A stretch of 64,000 nucleotides of DNA, from contig LR698958.1 in the NCBI GenBank assembly GCA_902381685.1, positions 2,056,833 through 2,120,832 on the forward strand. Direction: 5' to 3'. Below, one piece after another: positions 25,180-35,161 of the stretch (position 1 is its first letter; the number at the start of each line of letters is the position of its first letter). A model generated the notes under the pieces. That model saw only the letters and a list, made by a program, of their open reading frames with translations, made no database searches and was not told where the DNA came from. This DNA is from Lachnospiraceae bacterium. Lineage in GTDB: Bacteria > Bacillota > Clostridia > Lachnospirales > Lachnospiraceae. The position numbers were made by a program, and so were the translations under genes.

Positions 25180-26665
25180 TTATCGGCACCTCCTGATATT
25201 TTCTAATAACAAAATACATTACTGTTCCTGTTCCTTCTTTACTTGTCGCCCAAATCTTGCCACCGTGTTCCTCAACAATTTTCTTTACAATGGAAAGACC
25301 GATTCCGCTTCCTCCTTTGGAAGAGTTTCGTGATGCGTCTGTCCGGTAAAACCTGTCAAAAATATTTGGCAAATCTTTGGACGAAATTCCTTTTCCATTG
25401 TCTTCAAGTTCTACCTGAATAAAATCTCCAACGTCTTTTATCCGAAGATTAATGCGTCCCTGTTCTTTATCCATGTATTTTATCGAGTTCGTCACGATAT
25501 TGTTGATAACTCTCTTCAACTGTTCCGCATCGGCGATAATCTTCTGCTCGCCCTCCACATAATTAGAATACCCGAAAACAATTCCTTTTGATTCTAATTC
25601 CAACGATAAATCTTCCGCACAATCATCAAAATAATCATTTACCGAAATTGTGCTGAAATTATACGGTATGCGGTTTGTATCTATTTTAGAGTAAAATGTC
25701 AGTTCATTAATCAGTCTGTCCATCTCGTTCGCTTTATTATAAATCGTGCGGATATATTTTTCCATCTTCTCAGGCGTATCTGCAACACCGTCCATAATTC
25801 CTTCCGCATATCCCTTGATTGCCGTAACCGGAGTCTTCAAATCATGAGAAATGTTACTGATTAACTCTTTTCCTTCTTTATCGTACTGGAGTTTCTCCTC
25901 CGCATTTGTCTTCAGACGCTTTCTCATATCCTCAAAGTCCTGACAAAGCTGTCCCAATTCATCATCGGCCTCTGCCTCCAACCGGAATTCAAGATTTCCT
26001 TCTTTGATGTTCTTTGCCGCCTTCTGCATTTTCCCAAGAGGCCCTGTCACCCCTTTATATATCCAAAAAATAAGAAGCGCTGCCGTCACAACAAGAATAA
26101 TGATAATTGCCAGCAATGCGTCCGTAATCAACTGACGCACTTCAGGAATCACATTGCTTACGTCTGTCACAAGAAAAGCACTCCCCTGAGTGCCGTCCGC
26201 CTGACGAAAATCAATTTGCTTAACTAAAGATTGTGCATTTCCATAATACACTCCATTCTTAGACGTTGAATCGTGCTCCCCGTATTCCGGAAGTTGATAA
26301 ATCATCTGCTTCGCCTGCTCGGCATCTCCGCCAATATAAATAATTTTCTTATTATTTCTGACAATGAGATAGGAATTTTTAGAGAGAAGTTTCTCATTTA
26401 TCTCCTCCAAATAAGTGATATCTGCAAGTTTACTCGGATTTTCAGAGGCAACCTGCTTCAGTTCGTGGTACGGCTGCTCCGTCAGACTGTTCATCACCTG
26501 TACGGAATTTGAAAAATTCTTATACGTTGTTCCCGTAATCCCATAATTTTCTTCTATCGCATTAATCTGATACTGACTCAGTCCGAAAATAATAATTGCC
26601 GTCAATAAAATCGGTAAAACACTGACCGTTACAAATGCTGTAATTAATCTCGTTTTTAACTTCAA
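25172..26665 (-). CDS. HAMP-containing sensor histidine kinase
   Basis: 497 residues from a TTG at 26665 with GGGAG 6 bases upstream; the longer frame to 26842 runs over a terminator and promoter, so it is not used. TM1 at about 5-30, an extracytoplasmic region of about 145 residues, TM2 at about 180-205 (LLAIIIILVVTAALLIFWIY). HAMP at about 205-260, HisKA with ISNISHDLKTPVTAIKGY, HATPase_c with NNIVTNSIKYMDKE, DNGKGI and GGSGIGLSIVKKI. It is a PhoR/ResE-like kinase. The sensor domain has no recognised fold, so the signal is not known. Confidence 0.9.
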   Translation of the reverse strand: MKLKTRLITAFVTVSVLPILLTAIIIFGLSQYQINAIEENYGITGTTYKNFSNSVQVMNSLTEQPYHELKQVASENPSKLADITYLEEINEKLLSKNSYLIVRNNKKIIYIGGDAEQAKQMIYQLPEYGEHDSTSKNGVYYGNAQSLVKQIDFRQADGTQGSAFLVTDVSNVIPEVRQLITDALLAIIIILVVTAALLIFWIYKGVTGPLGKMQKAAKNIKEGNLEFRLEAEADDELGQLCQDFEDMRKRLKTNAEEKLQYDKEGKELISNISHDLKTPVTAIKGYAEGIMDGVADTPEKMEKYIRTIYNKANEMDRLINELTFYSKIDTNRIPYNFSTISVNDYFDDCAEDLSLELESKGIVFGYSNYVEGEQKIIADAEQLKRVINNIVTNSIKYMDKEQGRINLRIKDVGDFIQVELEDNGKGISSKDLPNIFDRFYRTDASRNSSKGGSGIGLSIVKKIVEEHGGKIWATSKEGTGTVMYFVIRKYQEVPINE

Positions 26666-26691
26666 ACGGACACTCCCTTTCGTTTTACTTA

Positions 26692-26722
26692 CCTTGACAT
26701 CAAGGCTTGCGTGTACATTATA
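26692..26722 (-). promoter_or_regulatory. Extended -10 promoter with adjacent palindrome, kinase-regulator operon
   Basis: TGCTATAAT on the minus strand (TATAAT at 26717-26722) is an extended -10. No good -35 is seen at 17 bp. Just downstream, CCTTGATGTCAAGG (26692-26705) is a perfect 14-bp palindrome that would cover the first transcribed bases, an operator position. Confidence 0.5.
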
Positions 26723-26790
26723 GCATGGTATTTTCCGTTCTACACCAAAACACTTATAAACATTTATAAAATTCTTATAAACAAGTGAAC

Positions 26791-26847
26791 AAACTGTGAA
26801 AGGGGACGTAGTATTCTTCAAGTTTACTACGTCCCCTTTCACAGTTT
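26791..26847 (-). terminator. Terminator of metK
   Basis: A perfect 23-bp stem (26791-26813 with 26825-26847) with an 11-base loop, 9 bases after the metK stop. The arm ends AAACTGTG/CACAGTTT; the stem is long even for this genome. Confidence 0.88.
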
Positions 26848-26856
26848 CGACACATT

Positions 26857-28044
26857 TTATAAATATTTCTTTAAATCTTCTACTTTATCCAGTTTTTCCC
26901 AAGGTAAATCCAAGTCGTTGCGGCCGAAGTGTCCGTACGCCGCTGTCTGTTTGTAAATCGGACGGCGTAAATCTAACATTTTGATAATTCCCGCCGGTCT
27001 TAAATCAAAGTTTTCTCTGATGATTTCTACTAATTTTTCTTCAGACAGTTTTCCTGTTCCGAATGTGTCTACCATGATTGACGTAGGCTGTGCAACTCCG
27101 ATTGCGTATGATAACTGGATTTCACATTTATCTGCAATTCCGGCTGCAACAATGTTTTTCGCTACATAACGTGCTGCGTACGCTGCTGAGCGGTCTACTT
27201 TTGTACAGTCTTTTCCTGAGAATGCTCCGCCGCCGTGACGAGCCATTCCGCCGTAAGTATCTACGATGATCTTACGCCCTGTCACACCACTGTCTCCGTG
27301 CGGTCCGCCGATTACAAAACGTCCTGTCGGGTTGATGAAGAATTTTGTGTTTTCATCAATCATTTCTTTTGGAAGAATTACATCAAACACATGTTTTTTG
27401 ATATCTTCATGAATCTGTTCCTGTGTTACGTCAGGGTCATGCTGTGTAGAAAGTACAACCGCATCTAATCTTTCCGGTTTTCCTTCTTCATTATATTCTA
27501 CGGAAACCTGTGTTTTTCCGTCCGGACGTAAATAAGTAAGTGTTCCGTCTTTACGGATTTTTGTCAACTGTAATGCCATTTTGTGCGCCAGTGAGATTGG
27601 GTATGGCATAAGTTCTTCTGTCTCATTTGATGCGTACCCGAACATCATTCCCTGGTCGCCCGCACCGATTGCTTCGATTTCTTCGTCTGACATTTTATTT
27701 TCTTTTGCTTCTAATGCTTTGTCTACTCCCATCGCAATGTCTGATGACTGTTCGTCAATGGCTGTGATAACTCCGCAGGTATAAGCGTCAAATCCGTATT
27801 TTCCACGGTTATATCCGATTTCGTTGATTGTCTCTCTTACGATTTTTTGAATATCCACGTAAGCATTTGTTGTGATTTCACCCATAACTAAAACAAGTCC
27901 TGTTGTGATTGCCGTCTCACATGCTACACGGCTGTTTGGATCCTGCTCCATTAATGCGTCTAAAACAGCATCTGAAATCTGGTCACAAATCTTATCCGGG
28001 TGTCCTTCTGTTACCGATTCTGATGTAAATAATAATCTTTCCAT
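26857..28044 (-). CDS. metK: S-adenosylmethionine synthetase
   Basis: 395 residues from the ATG at 28044 (AAAGGAA upstream; one ATG two codons earlier is possible). It begins [18 protein letters not shown], the family hallmark. It carries [10 protein letters not shown] at about 118-127, [14 protein letters not shown] and the P-loop-like GGGAFSGKD near 265. It makes SAM from methionine and ATP in the cytosol. It is monocistronic, with a SAM-I riboswitch, a leader terminator and a promoter upstream, so synthesis is switched off when SAM is plentiful. Confidence 0.97.
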   Translation of the reverse strand: MERLLFTSESVTEGHPDKICDQISDAVLDALMEQDPNSRVACETAITTGLVLVMGEITTNAYVDIQKIVRETINEIGYNRGKYGFDAYTCGVITAIDEQSSDIAMGVDKALEAKENKMSDEEIEAIGAGDQGMMFGYASNETEELMPYPISLAHKMALQLTKIRKDGTLTYLRPDGKTQVSVEYNEEGKPERLDAVVLSTQHDPDVTQEQIHEDIKKHVFDVILPKEMIDENTKFFINPTGRFVIGGPHGDSGVTGRKIIVDTYGGMARHGGGAFSGKDCTKVDRSAAYAARYVAKNIVAAGIADKCEIQLSYAIGVAQPTSIMVDTFGTGKLSEEKLVEIIRENFDLRPAGIIKMLDLRRPIYKQTAAYGHFGRNDLDLPWEKLDKVEDLKKYL

Positions 28045-28120
28045 GTCCATTTCCTTTCTTTTCTTACTTTCTCTTTTCGGGATTTCTTCACAGAGTACCG
28101 TATTTTTCACGGTTTTCCGC

Positions 28121-28150
28121 AAAAAAACAGCCCACAAAAGTGGACTGTTT
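28121..28150 (-). terminator. Riboswitch expression-platform terminator of metK
   Basis: ACAGTCCAC and GTGGGCTGT (one G-U pair) around TTTT, followed by seven Ts. It lies between the SAM aptamer and the metK start, so ligand binding would let it form and stop transcription. Confidence 0.88.
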
Positions 28151-28169
28151 ATATTTTCATAAATCAATC

Positions 28170-28272
28170 CTCTTATTGTTCGATTACTCGCTCAGGTTGG
28201 CACCTTCCTGTCCGTGACAAGGGGTTGCCGTGGCTTCATCAGTCCTTTTACCTCCACCACTCTGAATAAGAG
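28170..28272 (-). ncRNA. SAM-I (S-box) riboswitch aptamer
   Basis: On the minus strand CTCTTATT (28265-28272) pairs with AATAAGAG (28170-28177) as P1. Between them are the S-box signatures: AGTGGTGGAGG, CTGATGAAGCC, ACGGCAACC and GGTGCCAACCTG. The aptamer is of normal size and precedes metK, a classic target. Known: SAM binding stabilises P1 and frees the downstream terminator. Confidence 0.96.
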
Positions 28273-28310
28273 AAAGTTTCTATATAATACATATGTTTGT
28301 TACGCTGACT

Positions 28311-28339
28311 ATCATAACACTAGTTACAGGTTACGTCAA
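28311..28339 (-). promoter_or_regulatory. metK promoter
   Basis: TTGACG (28334-28339), 17-bp spacer, TATGAT (28311-28316) on the minus strand, about 35 bases before the riboswitch. The -35 lies inside a palindrome (ACAGGTT, 5 bases, AACCTGT at 28326-28344). The glycan operon ends only 16 bases upstream, so this palindrome may instead serve as that operon's weak terminator. Confidence 0.75.
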
Positions 28340-28359
28340 CCTGTATTTTGAGAAGAATG

Positions 28360-31300
28360 TTAATCTTCTTTTTTCTTTCTTTTACCGGCTATCAGCGCAC
28401 CTGCCGCTGCCATAAGTCCCAAATACCATATCGGCGACTGTGTATCGCCCGTCTTGACAGGGTTCTGTTTGTTTGGCTTTGTATCCGGCTTGCCCGGTTT
28501 ACCTGAATTCGGTTTTTCCGGTTTCTCCGGTTTACCCGAATCTGGATTTTCCGGTTCTGTCGGTTCAGAATTTTTTTCAAAAACTGCGTACACCGTCATC
28601 TCTTCGTTGACCACCGTGTTTTCCGTCACTTTCGTTCCCGTACCGTCTTTTTCCGTATTCCATTCTTTGAATGTAAATCCTTCTTTTACAGGGGCTTCCG
28701 GTAATTTATCTCCCAACGCCTTGCCTTTTTCCACTTCCACTGATGTTTCTTTCCCGTCCACATCAAATGTAACCGTTACTTTTTCCTGTTTTTCAGGAAG
28801 GTCGGCAAAGGCCTGTTCTAATGCTTCTTCCGCTGCCTTAACATTTTCCTGTTCTGCAAGGGCATTTTCATACAGAGAGTTTGCTTCCGCATATGCCTCA
28901 ATCAGAGCATCATAGCCTTTTCTGTCCGCAAACGTCACACCGAGTTCTTCCAGTTTTTCTTCCGCTGTTTTTACCAGTTTACCTAACTTTGTTTTATCTA
29001 CGGATTCATATGCCTTGAACTCTCTCAATTTGAATGTTCCTCCATTCAGACTTACTCCCTGCATTTTAAGATAACGCGTATTTAGCGGAGTTTCAAATGT
29101 AATCGTATTTACCTTCTCCCCTGTAACCGTTTTCACGTCCGTCCATGTGCTTCCGTCTGCAGATGTCTGAATCTTGAAACTCTTAGGGGCTCTGTCCCAC
29201 TGCAATACGATTTTGCTTATCTGCTGTTCTTTTAACATATCTACCGCAAATGCACTGTCCGCGTAAGCTCCTTCAAAATAAGAGTCTTTTTCACTTACTG
29301 TCGTATCATGTCTGCCGTCCAATGTATTTCCATCACCGTCAATTGCTTTCCAGCCCACACGAAGTTTCTTCCAGTCCACATCTTGCCCTGTATCCCCTTT
29401 GTGCTGTGCTGTTCCCGCTGCCGCTGTCGCCTGAGACACATTTAACTCTTTGACAACTTTTCCTTCCGCTATCTCACCGATTTTCTCCGGTGACAACGCT
29501 TTGTTGTACACTTTGATATCCGCAATCTTTCCGTTTAATCCTTCTCCGATTGTTGTGAGAGGGAATACAAATGTGGAAAGCAGATGGGCATAATCAGTCT
29601 CGGAAGCAGAAGTTCTCAGCAGTGTTTTGGAAAGTTTTCCGTTTACATACAGTTTTGTTACCTGCGGTGTACCTACCACCGTCAACTGCACTTCTTCTCC
29701 TTTTGGAATGTTATATCCAAAGTCCTGACTGAAATAAGAACGGTTCAAACCTAAATTTCCATTTTCTTTAACTGTCAGACGCCCGTCCCTTCCGTCAAAG
29801 AGACAAACATCTCCTTTTACCTCTGTGTCTTTTGGAAGTTTTAAAGCAAACTGCACTGTATACGGATAGTCCATAGAGCGAAGTCCTGTTTCTACTTTTC
29901 CGTTTCCGTCCAGTTTGAGCCATGTTTTTCCGTTTTCTTCCTCTACTTTTGCGTCTGTAATTTTTCCGTCATAATCATTTCCACTTGCATCGTGTACTTT
30001 ACCGTCTTTTACATTTGCAAAATCATAGTCTAAAACAAGTCCTGTCTCACTCTTCACATCGCTTCCGAGAGATACTCCCGGTCCCTGCTGAAGACTTTCA
30101 TATTTGAAACTGTATTCTTCAAAACTCTGTGTTGCATCTGTTCCTCCCCATGTTTTTTCACTGAGTACGGCCGCCTGACGTAAAATACGTTCAAAATTAT
30201 CTCTTTCCGTAACACCCATATCGGCAATATCCGCCCAGAGCGCCGTCTTTGCTCCAAGAAGATTTGGTTCTGACTTTTTCACCGTGCTTCCTGTCATCAC
30301 TGTCGGATCCCAATTGTTGAATACGTGTTCTACATTGACAATATCTCTTTTGTCACGTCCCGGATTTCCATACAAATGGAAAGAATCCACGTTAACTATC
30401 TTAAAGTCCTGCTCAATTCGTTTGCCGGCATCTTCCCACGAATTTGCCCAGAAATCAATTTCAATATCGTTGTATGCTTTTGCAGCCTCCGGATTTGTGA
30501 AAAATTGTTTTGTCGAACCCCACATACGAACTTTTTTGTTGTGTTTTTTCACATTGTCTGCCGTCTGACGAATATATTGCTGTACGCCCGGTCTTTCTTC
30601 ATTTGTAATCTTCCAGTATTCGTCTGCTCCGATATTTACCGTATCTCCTAAAAATACATTTTCATCTAAATATTCATCAAATAATGCGTCCATAAATGCA
30701 AATGCAGAATCTTTCTTTGGTCCTGACATTGCCAGAAGTTCCCAGTCTTTATCCGCATTAATGTTCGTCGTAACTCCCGGAACTTTTTTCTTTACTTCGT
30801 CCAAATTTTCTTTTACATATTTTGTAAAGAGAAGTGAATGTCCCGGAGCGTCAATCTCAGAAATCGGATTGATTCCGTAGTCCATAGCCATTTTCTGTAA
30901 CTCTTTGTATTCTTCTTTTGTATACTGAGGAGCGCCTCCGTACACTTCATTGTAATACTCATCTTTTTTCGGAGTTGTTGCTAATCCCGGATATGTATCA
31001 CTTTCCAGACGGAACATACCTTCCACGTCTTTCCAGTGTTCGTAATCTCCCCTGTTTGCGTCTCCCGGAACATGGCGGTTATCATTCAAATGAAACTGTA
31101 CTTCATTGATTTTATAAAATGCCAGCGCTTTTACAATGTCTTCCAGTGCGTCCATGCGATACGGTGTTCTCGCAATATCAATCATCACACCGCGCACTTC
31201 ATATTTAGAAAAGTCTCTCGCCACACCTTTCGGGAAAATAAATTCGCCTTTCTGTGTGTAGAATACCTGTTCCAACGTCATCGCACCGTACAGACAACCG

Positions 31301-33054
31301 TTATATCCGTTTGCAGTAATATGAATTCCCTTGTCATCTGCCTGCAATAAATACCCTTCGTCTCCGAGAGAATATATGTCTTTTTTCAGTGATTCAATGA
31401 CAATATCATTTGCGTCCCCGCTCTGTCCGCTGACAATCTCCAGTTCCATTCCCGTGATTTCTTTCATATCTTTTTGGAACTGTTTTGCAACTTTTTCTGC
31501 ATTTACATTTCCGTTATCTTTTACAATAATGCGGGAATCTTTTCCTAATTTTACATCACCATTATAGCCGTACCATTCCTGAATACTTGGAATGACTTTC
31601 GGCTCTGCATTCGGTCTTTCTACCTGCGGGAAAAGGTCCGTATGTTTCTGTGTCTTTTTCGGCACGGATACCTGAAATGTTTTCTGCGCCTTATCGTTCT
31701 CGTCTTCTTTATTTACAACCTCCAACATGATTTCCATATTGTTATAATCGTAAATGTTATAATCCGTAATCTTTCCCTCATCAGTGATAACCTGTGGAAA
31801 CTCACTTCCCACTACACGAATTTCATATCCCTCCGGCACTGACGGAAGAGGCACTTCTGCCATGTCTGCCGTAATCTTATCCAGACCTTTTACGGAATCC
31901 ATAACTTCCTGTGCGGATTCAGGTTCGTAAGGCACCTGCACCTGCGTTCCGTTGATTTCAATTTCACGCACGGAAACGCTGTTTCCGCCTGCATTTGTAT
32001 TTACTTTATTAAATTCAAAACGCACATATTTCTTCAGTTTAGGAACGGTTGTAATACTAACCCTTTTATCCGAAACATCAGAAGATTCTGTTGTAAATGT
32101 TTTAATAGGTTCTCCCCAATCATCATCTTTGTTCTCTTTTGTCTTAATGACAAAGTCTGTAGAGAATACTTTTTTGTAGAAATACAAATCAATGCTCGTA
32201 ATGTCCGTTACTTCATTTCCAAGATTAATCTCAAACCACTGCATTGTCTGATTTTGATTTGCGCTATTACCATTCTTCATCTTCGGCGCAGACCATCTCG
32301 ATGTGTCGCTTGTCTTATCCCCGTCTACAGCCAATTCAGGTTTATACTGTGGCGCTTCTGCCTCCACACCGGAAGCAGTCACCTTTTTCCCTTTTGCGAT
32401 ATTCCCTTTTATCGTATTTGGTTTATCGGGTGTATCCAACTCTCCATGCACTTCACATTCATAAACACCGATACTTTTCTTCGCTGCATTTGTGTTATAA
32501 GAAGTGAAACGCAGACGGAGATATCTTGAAACTTCCGTAGGCTGACCGTTCTTCGTCAAATCTACTTTTCTCGTAATGTTTTGATCGTTGCTCGAAGGAA
32601 TATCCAGTTTTCCAACTTCTTTCCATGTCGCCTTAGCGCCATTGCTATCTGAAGTTTCAATGACAAAACTTCCATATAACTTGGCAAAGAACTTCACCGT
32701 CACGTCCGATACTTTCGCAGAATTTCCCAAATCCACTTCAAGCCACTGCTCTGTAAATGTATCATCATCACCACTCTGCCAACGGCTGTTCTGTGCATCT
32801 GTTGTCTGATTATCTCCCTTACCGTCAAAGGCAAGTTTCGGCAATCTTGCGGGATTTCCGCCTGTCGCATCTAAATATTTTGATGCTCTCGCAGGACGAT
32901 TTAATGCAATATTTTTATCCGCTGCACGAGTCCGTACAAACTCCTGTGTCTGAGAATCCTCTTTCCCTGCTGCCTGAGTCATGCCAAGAGAAGACATATT
33001 TCCTATGGTCAGCGTGGCTGCAAGTAAGAGCGCCATCACTCTTTTCTTTTTCAT
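28360..33054 (-). CDS. Wall-anchored multidomain GH20 beta-N-acetylhexosaminidase
   Basis: 1564 residues. It has a signal peptide (about 1-29) and two F5/8-type (CBM32-like) domains at about 45-210 and 220-375. The GH20b and GH20 barrel span about 480-960, with VMIDIARTPYRMD, HLNDNRH and the catalytic Asp-Glu pair in NIGADEYW near residue 808. A LamG-like domain (about 1030-1215), a third CBM32-like domain (about 1225-1380), a FIVAR helix bundle, an InlB-type beta repeat and a Pro/Gly-rich linker follow. It ends in NPVKTGD, a membrane helix and GKRKKKED. It should remove terminal GlcNAc or GalNAc from mucin or milk-type glycans at the cell surface. It is the last gene of the GH95 operon, 31 bases after the transglutaminase gene. 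Confidence 0.93.
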   Translation of the reverse strand: MKKKRVMALLLAATLTIGNMSSLGMTQAAGKEDSQTQEFVRTRAADKNIALNRPARASKYLDATGGNPARLPKLAFDGKGDNQTTDAQNSRWQSGDDDTFTEQWLEVDLGNSAKVSDVTVKFFAKLYGSFVIETSDSNGAKATWKEVGKLDIPSSNDQNITRKVDLTKNGQPTEVSRYLRLRFTSYNTNAAKKSIGVYECEVHGELDTPDKPNTIKGNIAKGKKVTASGVEAEAPQYKPELAVDGDKTSDTSRWSAPKMKNGNSANQNQTMQWFEINLGNEVTDITSIDLYFYKKVFSTDFVIKTKENKDDDWGEPIKTFTTESSDVSDKRVSITTVPKLKKYVRFEFNKVNTNAGGNSVSVREIEINGTQVQVPYEPESAQEVMDSVKGLDKITADMAEVPLPSVPEGYEIRVVGSEFPQVITDEGKITDYNIYDYNNMEIMLEVVNKEDENDKAQKTFQVSVPKKTQKHTDLFPQVERPNAEPKVIPSIQEWYGYNGDVKLGKDSRIIVKDNGNVNAEKVAKQFQKDMKEITGMELEIVSGQSGDANDIVIESLKKDIYSLGDEGYLLQADDKGIHITANGYNGCLYGAMTLEQVFYTQKGEFIFPKGVARDFSKYEVRGVMIDIARTPYRMDALEDIVKALAFYKINEVQFHLNDNRHVPGDANRGDYEHWKDVEGMFRLESDTYPGLATTPKKDEYYNEVYGGAPQYTKEEYKELQKMAMDYGINPISEIDAPGHSLLFTKYVKENLDEVKKKVPGVTTNINADKDWELLAMSGPKKDSAFAFMDALFDEYLDENVFLGDTVNIGADEYWKITNEERPGVQQYIRQTADNVKKHNKKVRMWGSTKQFFTNPEAAKAYNDIEIDFWANSWEDAGKRIEQDFKIVNVDSFHLYGNPGRDKRDIVNVEHVFNNWDPTVMTGSTVKKSEPNLLGAKTALWADIADMGVTERDNFERILRQAAVLSEKTWGGTDATQSFEEYSFKYESLQQGPGVSLGSDVKSETGLVLDYDFANVKDGKVHDASGNDYDGKITDAKVEEENGKTWLKLDGNGKVETGLRSMDYPYTVQFALKLPKDTEVKGDVCLFDGRDGRLTVKENGNLGLNRSYFSQDFGYNIPKGEEVQLTVVGTPQVTKLYVNGKLSKTLLRTSASETDYAHLLSTFVFPLTTIGEGLNGKIADIKVYNKALSPEKIGEIAEGKVVKELNVSQATAAAGTAQHKGDTGQDVDWKKLRVGWKAIDGDGNTLDGRHDTTVSEKDSYFEGAYADSAFAVDMLKEQQISKIVLQWDRAPKSFKIQTSADGSTWTDVKTVTGEKVNTITFETPLNTRYLKMQGVSLNGGTFKLREFKAYESVDKTKLGKLVKTAEEKLEELGVTFADRKGYDALIEAYAEANSLYENALAEQENVKAAEEALEQAFADLPEKQEKVTVTFDVDGKETSVEVEKGKALGDKLPEAPVKEGFTFKEWNTEKDGTGTKVTENTVVNEEMTVYAVFEKNSEPTEPENPDSGKPEKPEKPNSGKPGKPDTKPNKQNPVKTGDTQSPIWYLGLMAAAGALIAGKRKKKED

Positions 33055-33085
33055 TTCCCTTCCTCACTTTCAAATATATATCCTA

Positions 33086-35140
33086 TTATTTCTTTTTTCT
33101 CTGCAATAAAGTAATCAACGCCGCGCTAAGCATCATGCCCACTCCTGCAGCGCCCGGCGCTGATGTGTCTGCTGTTTTTGGTGTTTCCGGTTTTTCCTGT
33201 TTCGGTGGAATTTGTCCATTTGGTTTCTCAGGTTTTTCGACTTCGCCCTTCTTCTTCATACCTAAAACAGCATCATTCAGGCTGTCAATCGCTTTCTCCA
33301 ATCGGTCAAGTGTCACATCTTCCTGATTTAACACGTTTTCCATATTTTTCATTGCACTGCGAAGTGCTTGTACGCTGTCTTCCGTATATACGAAAACGTT
33401 GTCATATTTTTTTGCTTTCTCCAACAGTTCTTTTGCTTCTTTCTTTTTCGCAATGATTGCCTCAGAAATATCCGGTTTTTCCGGCTCTTCCTTTCTCTTC
33501 TCCATATTTGTGATGGCAGTGTTTAGATTTTCAATCGCTTTATTCAACTGTTCTACAGTCACATCACTCTGTGCTGCAATATTTTCCGCCTCTTCAATAG
33601 CCTTGCGAAGAGTCTCCACACTTTCATCAGTGTATACGGACGTATCGTCATATTCTTTTGCTTTCTGAATCAACTCTTTTGTTTCTTCTAACTTTATTTC
33701 AATTTCTTTTACATCTACAAAACGAATCCCGTGAGCATTTGCAAATTTCTCCGCCGCACTTTCCTTTTCACCCAAAATCGTAAGCCCCGACATATTCACG
33801 CCAAAGAATGCGTCCTCTGAAATTTCTCCCACAGACTTAGGAATGTATATTTTTGTAAGCCCGCTGCAGCCATTCAGCGCATATGGAGGAATTGCCTTCA
33901 CACCGTCTTCCAGAACAATCTCCTTCAAATTGGACTTTCCATTTAAGGCAATGTTGTCCAATTCCACTGTTCCTGCCACATAAATTTTCTGTTTCCCTTC
34001 CGGAACCGTAAGAAGCCTTGTCTTTTCCGCATTATAAATCACTCCATCGTAAGAAGAAAATTTCTCATTTCCTTCTTCCACTAAAATCTCTGATAAATAT
34101 GGATTTTGGAACGTTTCTTTTTCATCGTACATTGTCACTTCTTTTGGCATAACAAAACTTGTCTCTTCTTTCTGATACGGATAAATCAAAATCTTTGACA
34201 GGTCCTTTGTAAAAAGCACACCGTCTTTAGAAGCATAATATTGACTTTCCTCCGGCACCGTAACACTCTTCAATGTTTTTGAGTGAACCTGTGTCTCTAC
34301 ATTACTTACTTTTTCCGTTAAAACAAGATGCTCAACAGCAGATTTTTCTTCAAATACTGACTGTGCAACGGAGATGACATCTAAATCATTAAATTTCTCC
34401 GGAACCGTAATTGTTTTCGCTCCGCCTGTCTCTCCCATAACGGCAAGTCCTTTGTGGAAGCCTAAAATAATTCCATTTTTGTCCGTCACTGACACGCCGT
34501 ACAAATCAACGGAAGTATGGCTTTTTGAAAACATTTCTAATCCGTAATCAAAGTTTTGGGCATCTGCACTTCCCCATGTACTGTCTGAGAAAAACCATTT
34601 ACCGTCCGCATACACAATATTCCATGCGTGCGCTCCTGCCGTCGTATCTCCCGTAACTAAAATCGCAGGAATTCCCGCAAGATTCAGCATTGCTTTGTAC
34701 AAATTTGAATATCCGCCGCACACAGCCACCTTATATTTGAAAACATCGTAAGGTCTGAGCCCTATGTTTTGGTCCTGCAAAGTTGCATATTTAATATTTT
34801 TTGTAATCCATTCGTAAATTTTTTTCGCTTTCTGATAGTCATCTTTCTCATCTTTGATGACCGTTGTCTCCAGAAATGTTTTGATTTCTTCCGCTTCTTT
34901 TTCGGTCATCACTCCGAGTGACTGATCCCATGTTTTGAAATCCTCCGGTTTTAGTAAAGAGATAAAATCCAACGCAACTTTATTGTACTCTTCCGCTGAA
35001 ATTCTTTCTTTTCCATTTTCTTTTGCCTGTACATATCCCGACTTTGCCTCAACCTGCTGCCGGTACGGTACTCCCGAAACGGAAATGCTCACTATAGATA
35101 CCAAAACGCCTAACTTAATCCAAATCTTTTTTCTTTTCAT
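33086..35140 (-). CDS. Surface transglutaminase-like/BspA leucine-rich repeat protein
   Basis: 684 residues. A signal peptide (about 1-32) precedes a transglutaminase-core domain at about 85-200 with a complete Cys-His-Asp triad: C141 in AVCGGYSN, H171 in GAHAWN, D186 in FSDSTW. BspA-type LRR_5 repeats follow at about 225-470 (LKEIVLEDGVKAIPPYALNG, LTKIYIPKSVGEISEDAF). Then come two FIVAR three-helix units (about 485-545 and 565-630) and a sorting tail PKTADT, helix, LLQRKKK. Known: such proteins are often surface cysteine proteases or crosslinkers. Lying between fucosidase and hexosaminidase genes (20- and 31-base gaps), it is surely made with them. Substrate unknown. Confidence 0.85.
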   Translation of the reverse strand: MKRKKIWIKLGVLVSIVSISVSGVPYRQQVEAKSGYVQAKENGKERISAEEYNKVALDFISLLKPEDFKTWDQSLGVMTEKEAEEIKTFLETTVIKDEKDDYQKAKKIYEWITKNIKYATLQDQNIGLRPYDVFKYKVAVCGGYSNLYKAMLNLAGIPAILVTGDTTAGAHAWNIVYADGKWFFSDSTWGSADAQNFDYGLEMFSKSHTSVDLYGVSVTDKNGIILGFHKGLAVMGETGGAKTITVPEKFNDLDVISVAQSVFEEKSAVEHLVLTEKVSNVETQVHSKTLKSVTVPEESQYYASKDGVLFTKDLSKILIYPYQKEETSFVMPKEVTMYDEKETFQNPYLSEILVEEGNEKFSSYDGVIYNAEKTRLLTVPEGKQKIYVAGTVELDNIALNGKSNLKEIVLEDGVKAIPPYALNGCSGLTKIYIPKSVGEISEDAFFGVNMSGLTILGEKESAAEKFANAHGIRFVDVKEIEIKLEETKELIQKAKEYDDTSVYTDESVETLRKAIEEAENIAAQSDVTVEQLNKAIENLNTAITNMEKRKEEPEKPDISEAIIAKKKEAKELLEKAKKYDNVFVYTEDSVQALRSAMKNMENVLNQEDVTLDRLEKAIDSLNDAVLGMKKKGEVEKPEKPNGQIPPKQEKPETPKTADTSAPGAAGVGMMLSAALITLLQRKKK

Positions 35141-35161
35141 CTTTCTCTCTCTTTCTCAACA

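Noticed and set aside
25172..26842. Longer kinase start giving 556 residues
   Set aside because: The extra N-terminal codons would cross the metK terminator and the extended -10 promoter, and they encode no domain. The TTG at 26665 has a good ribosome site.
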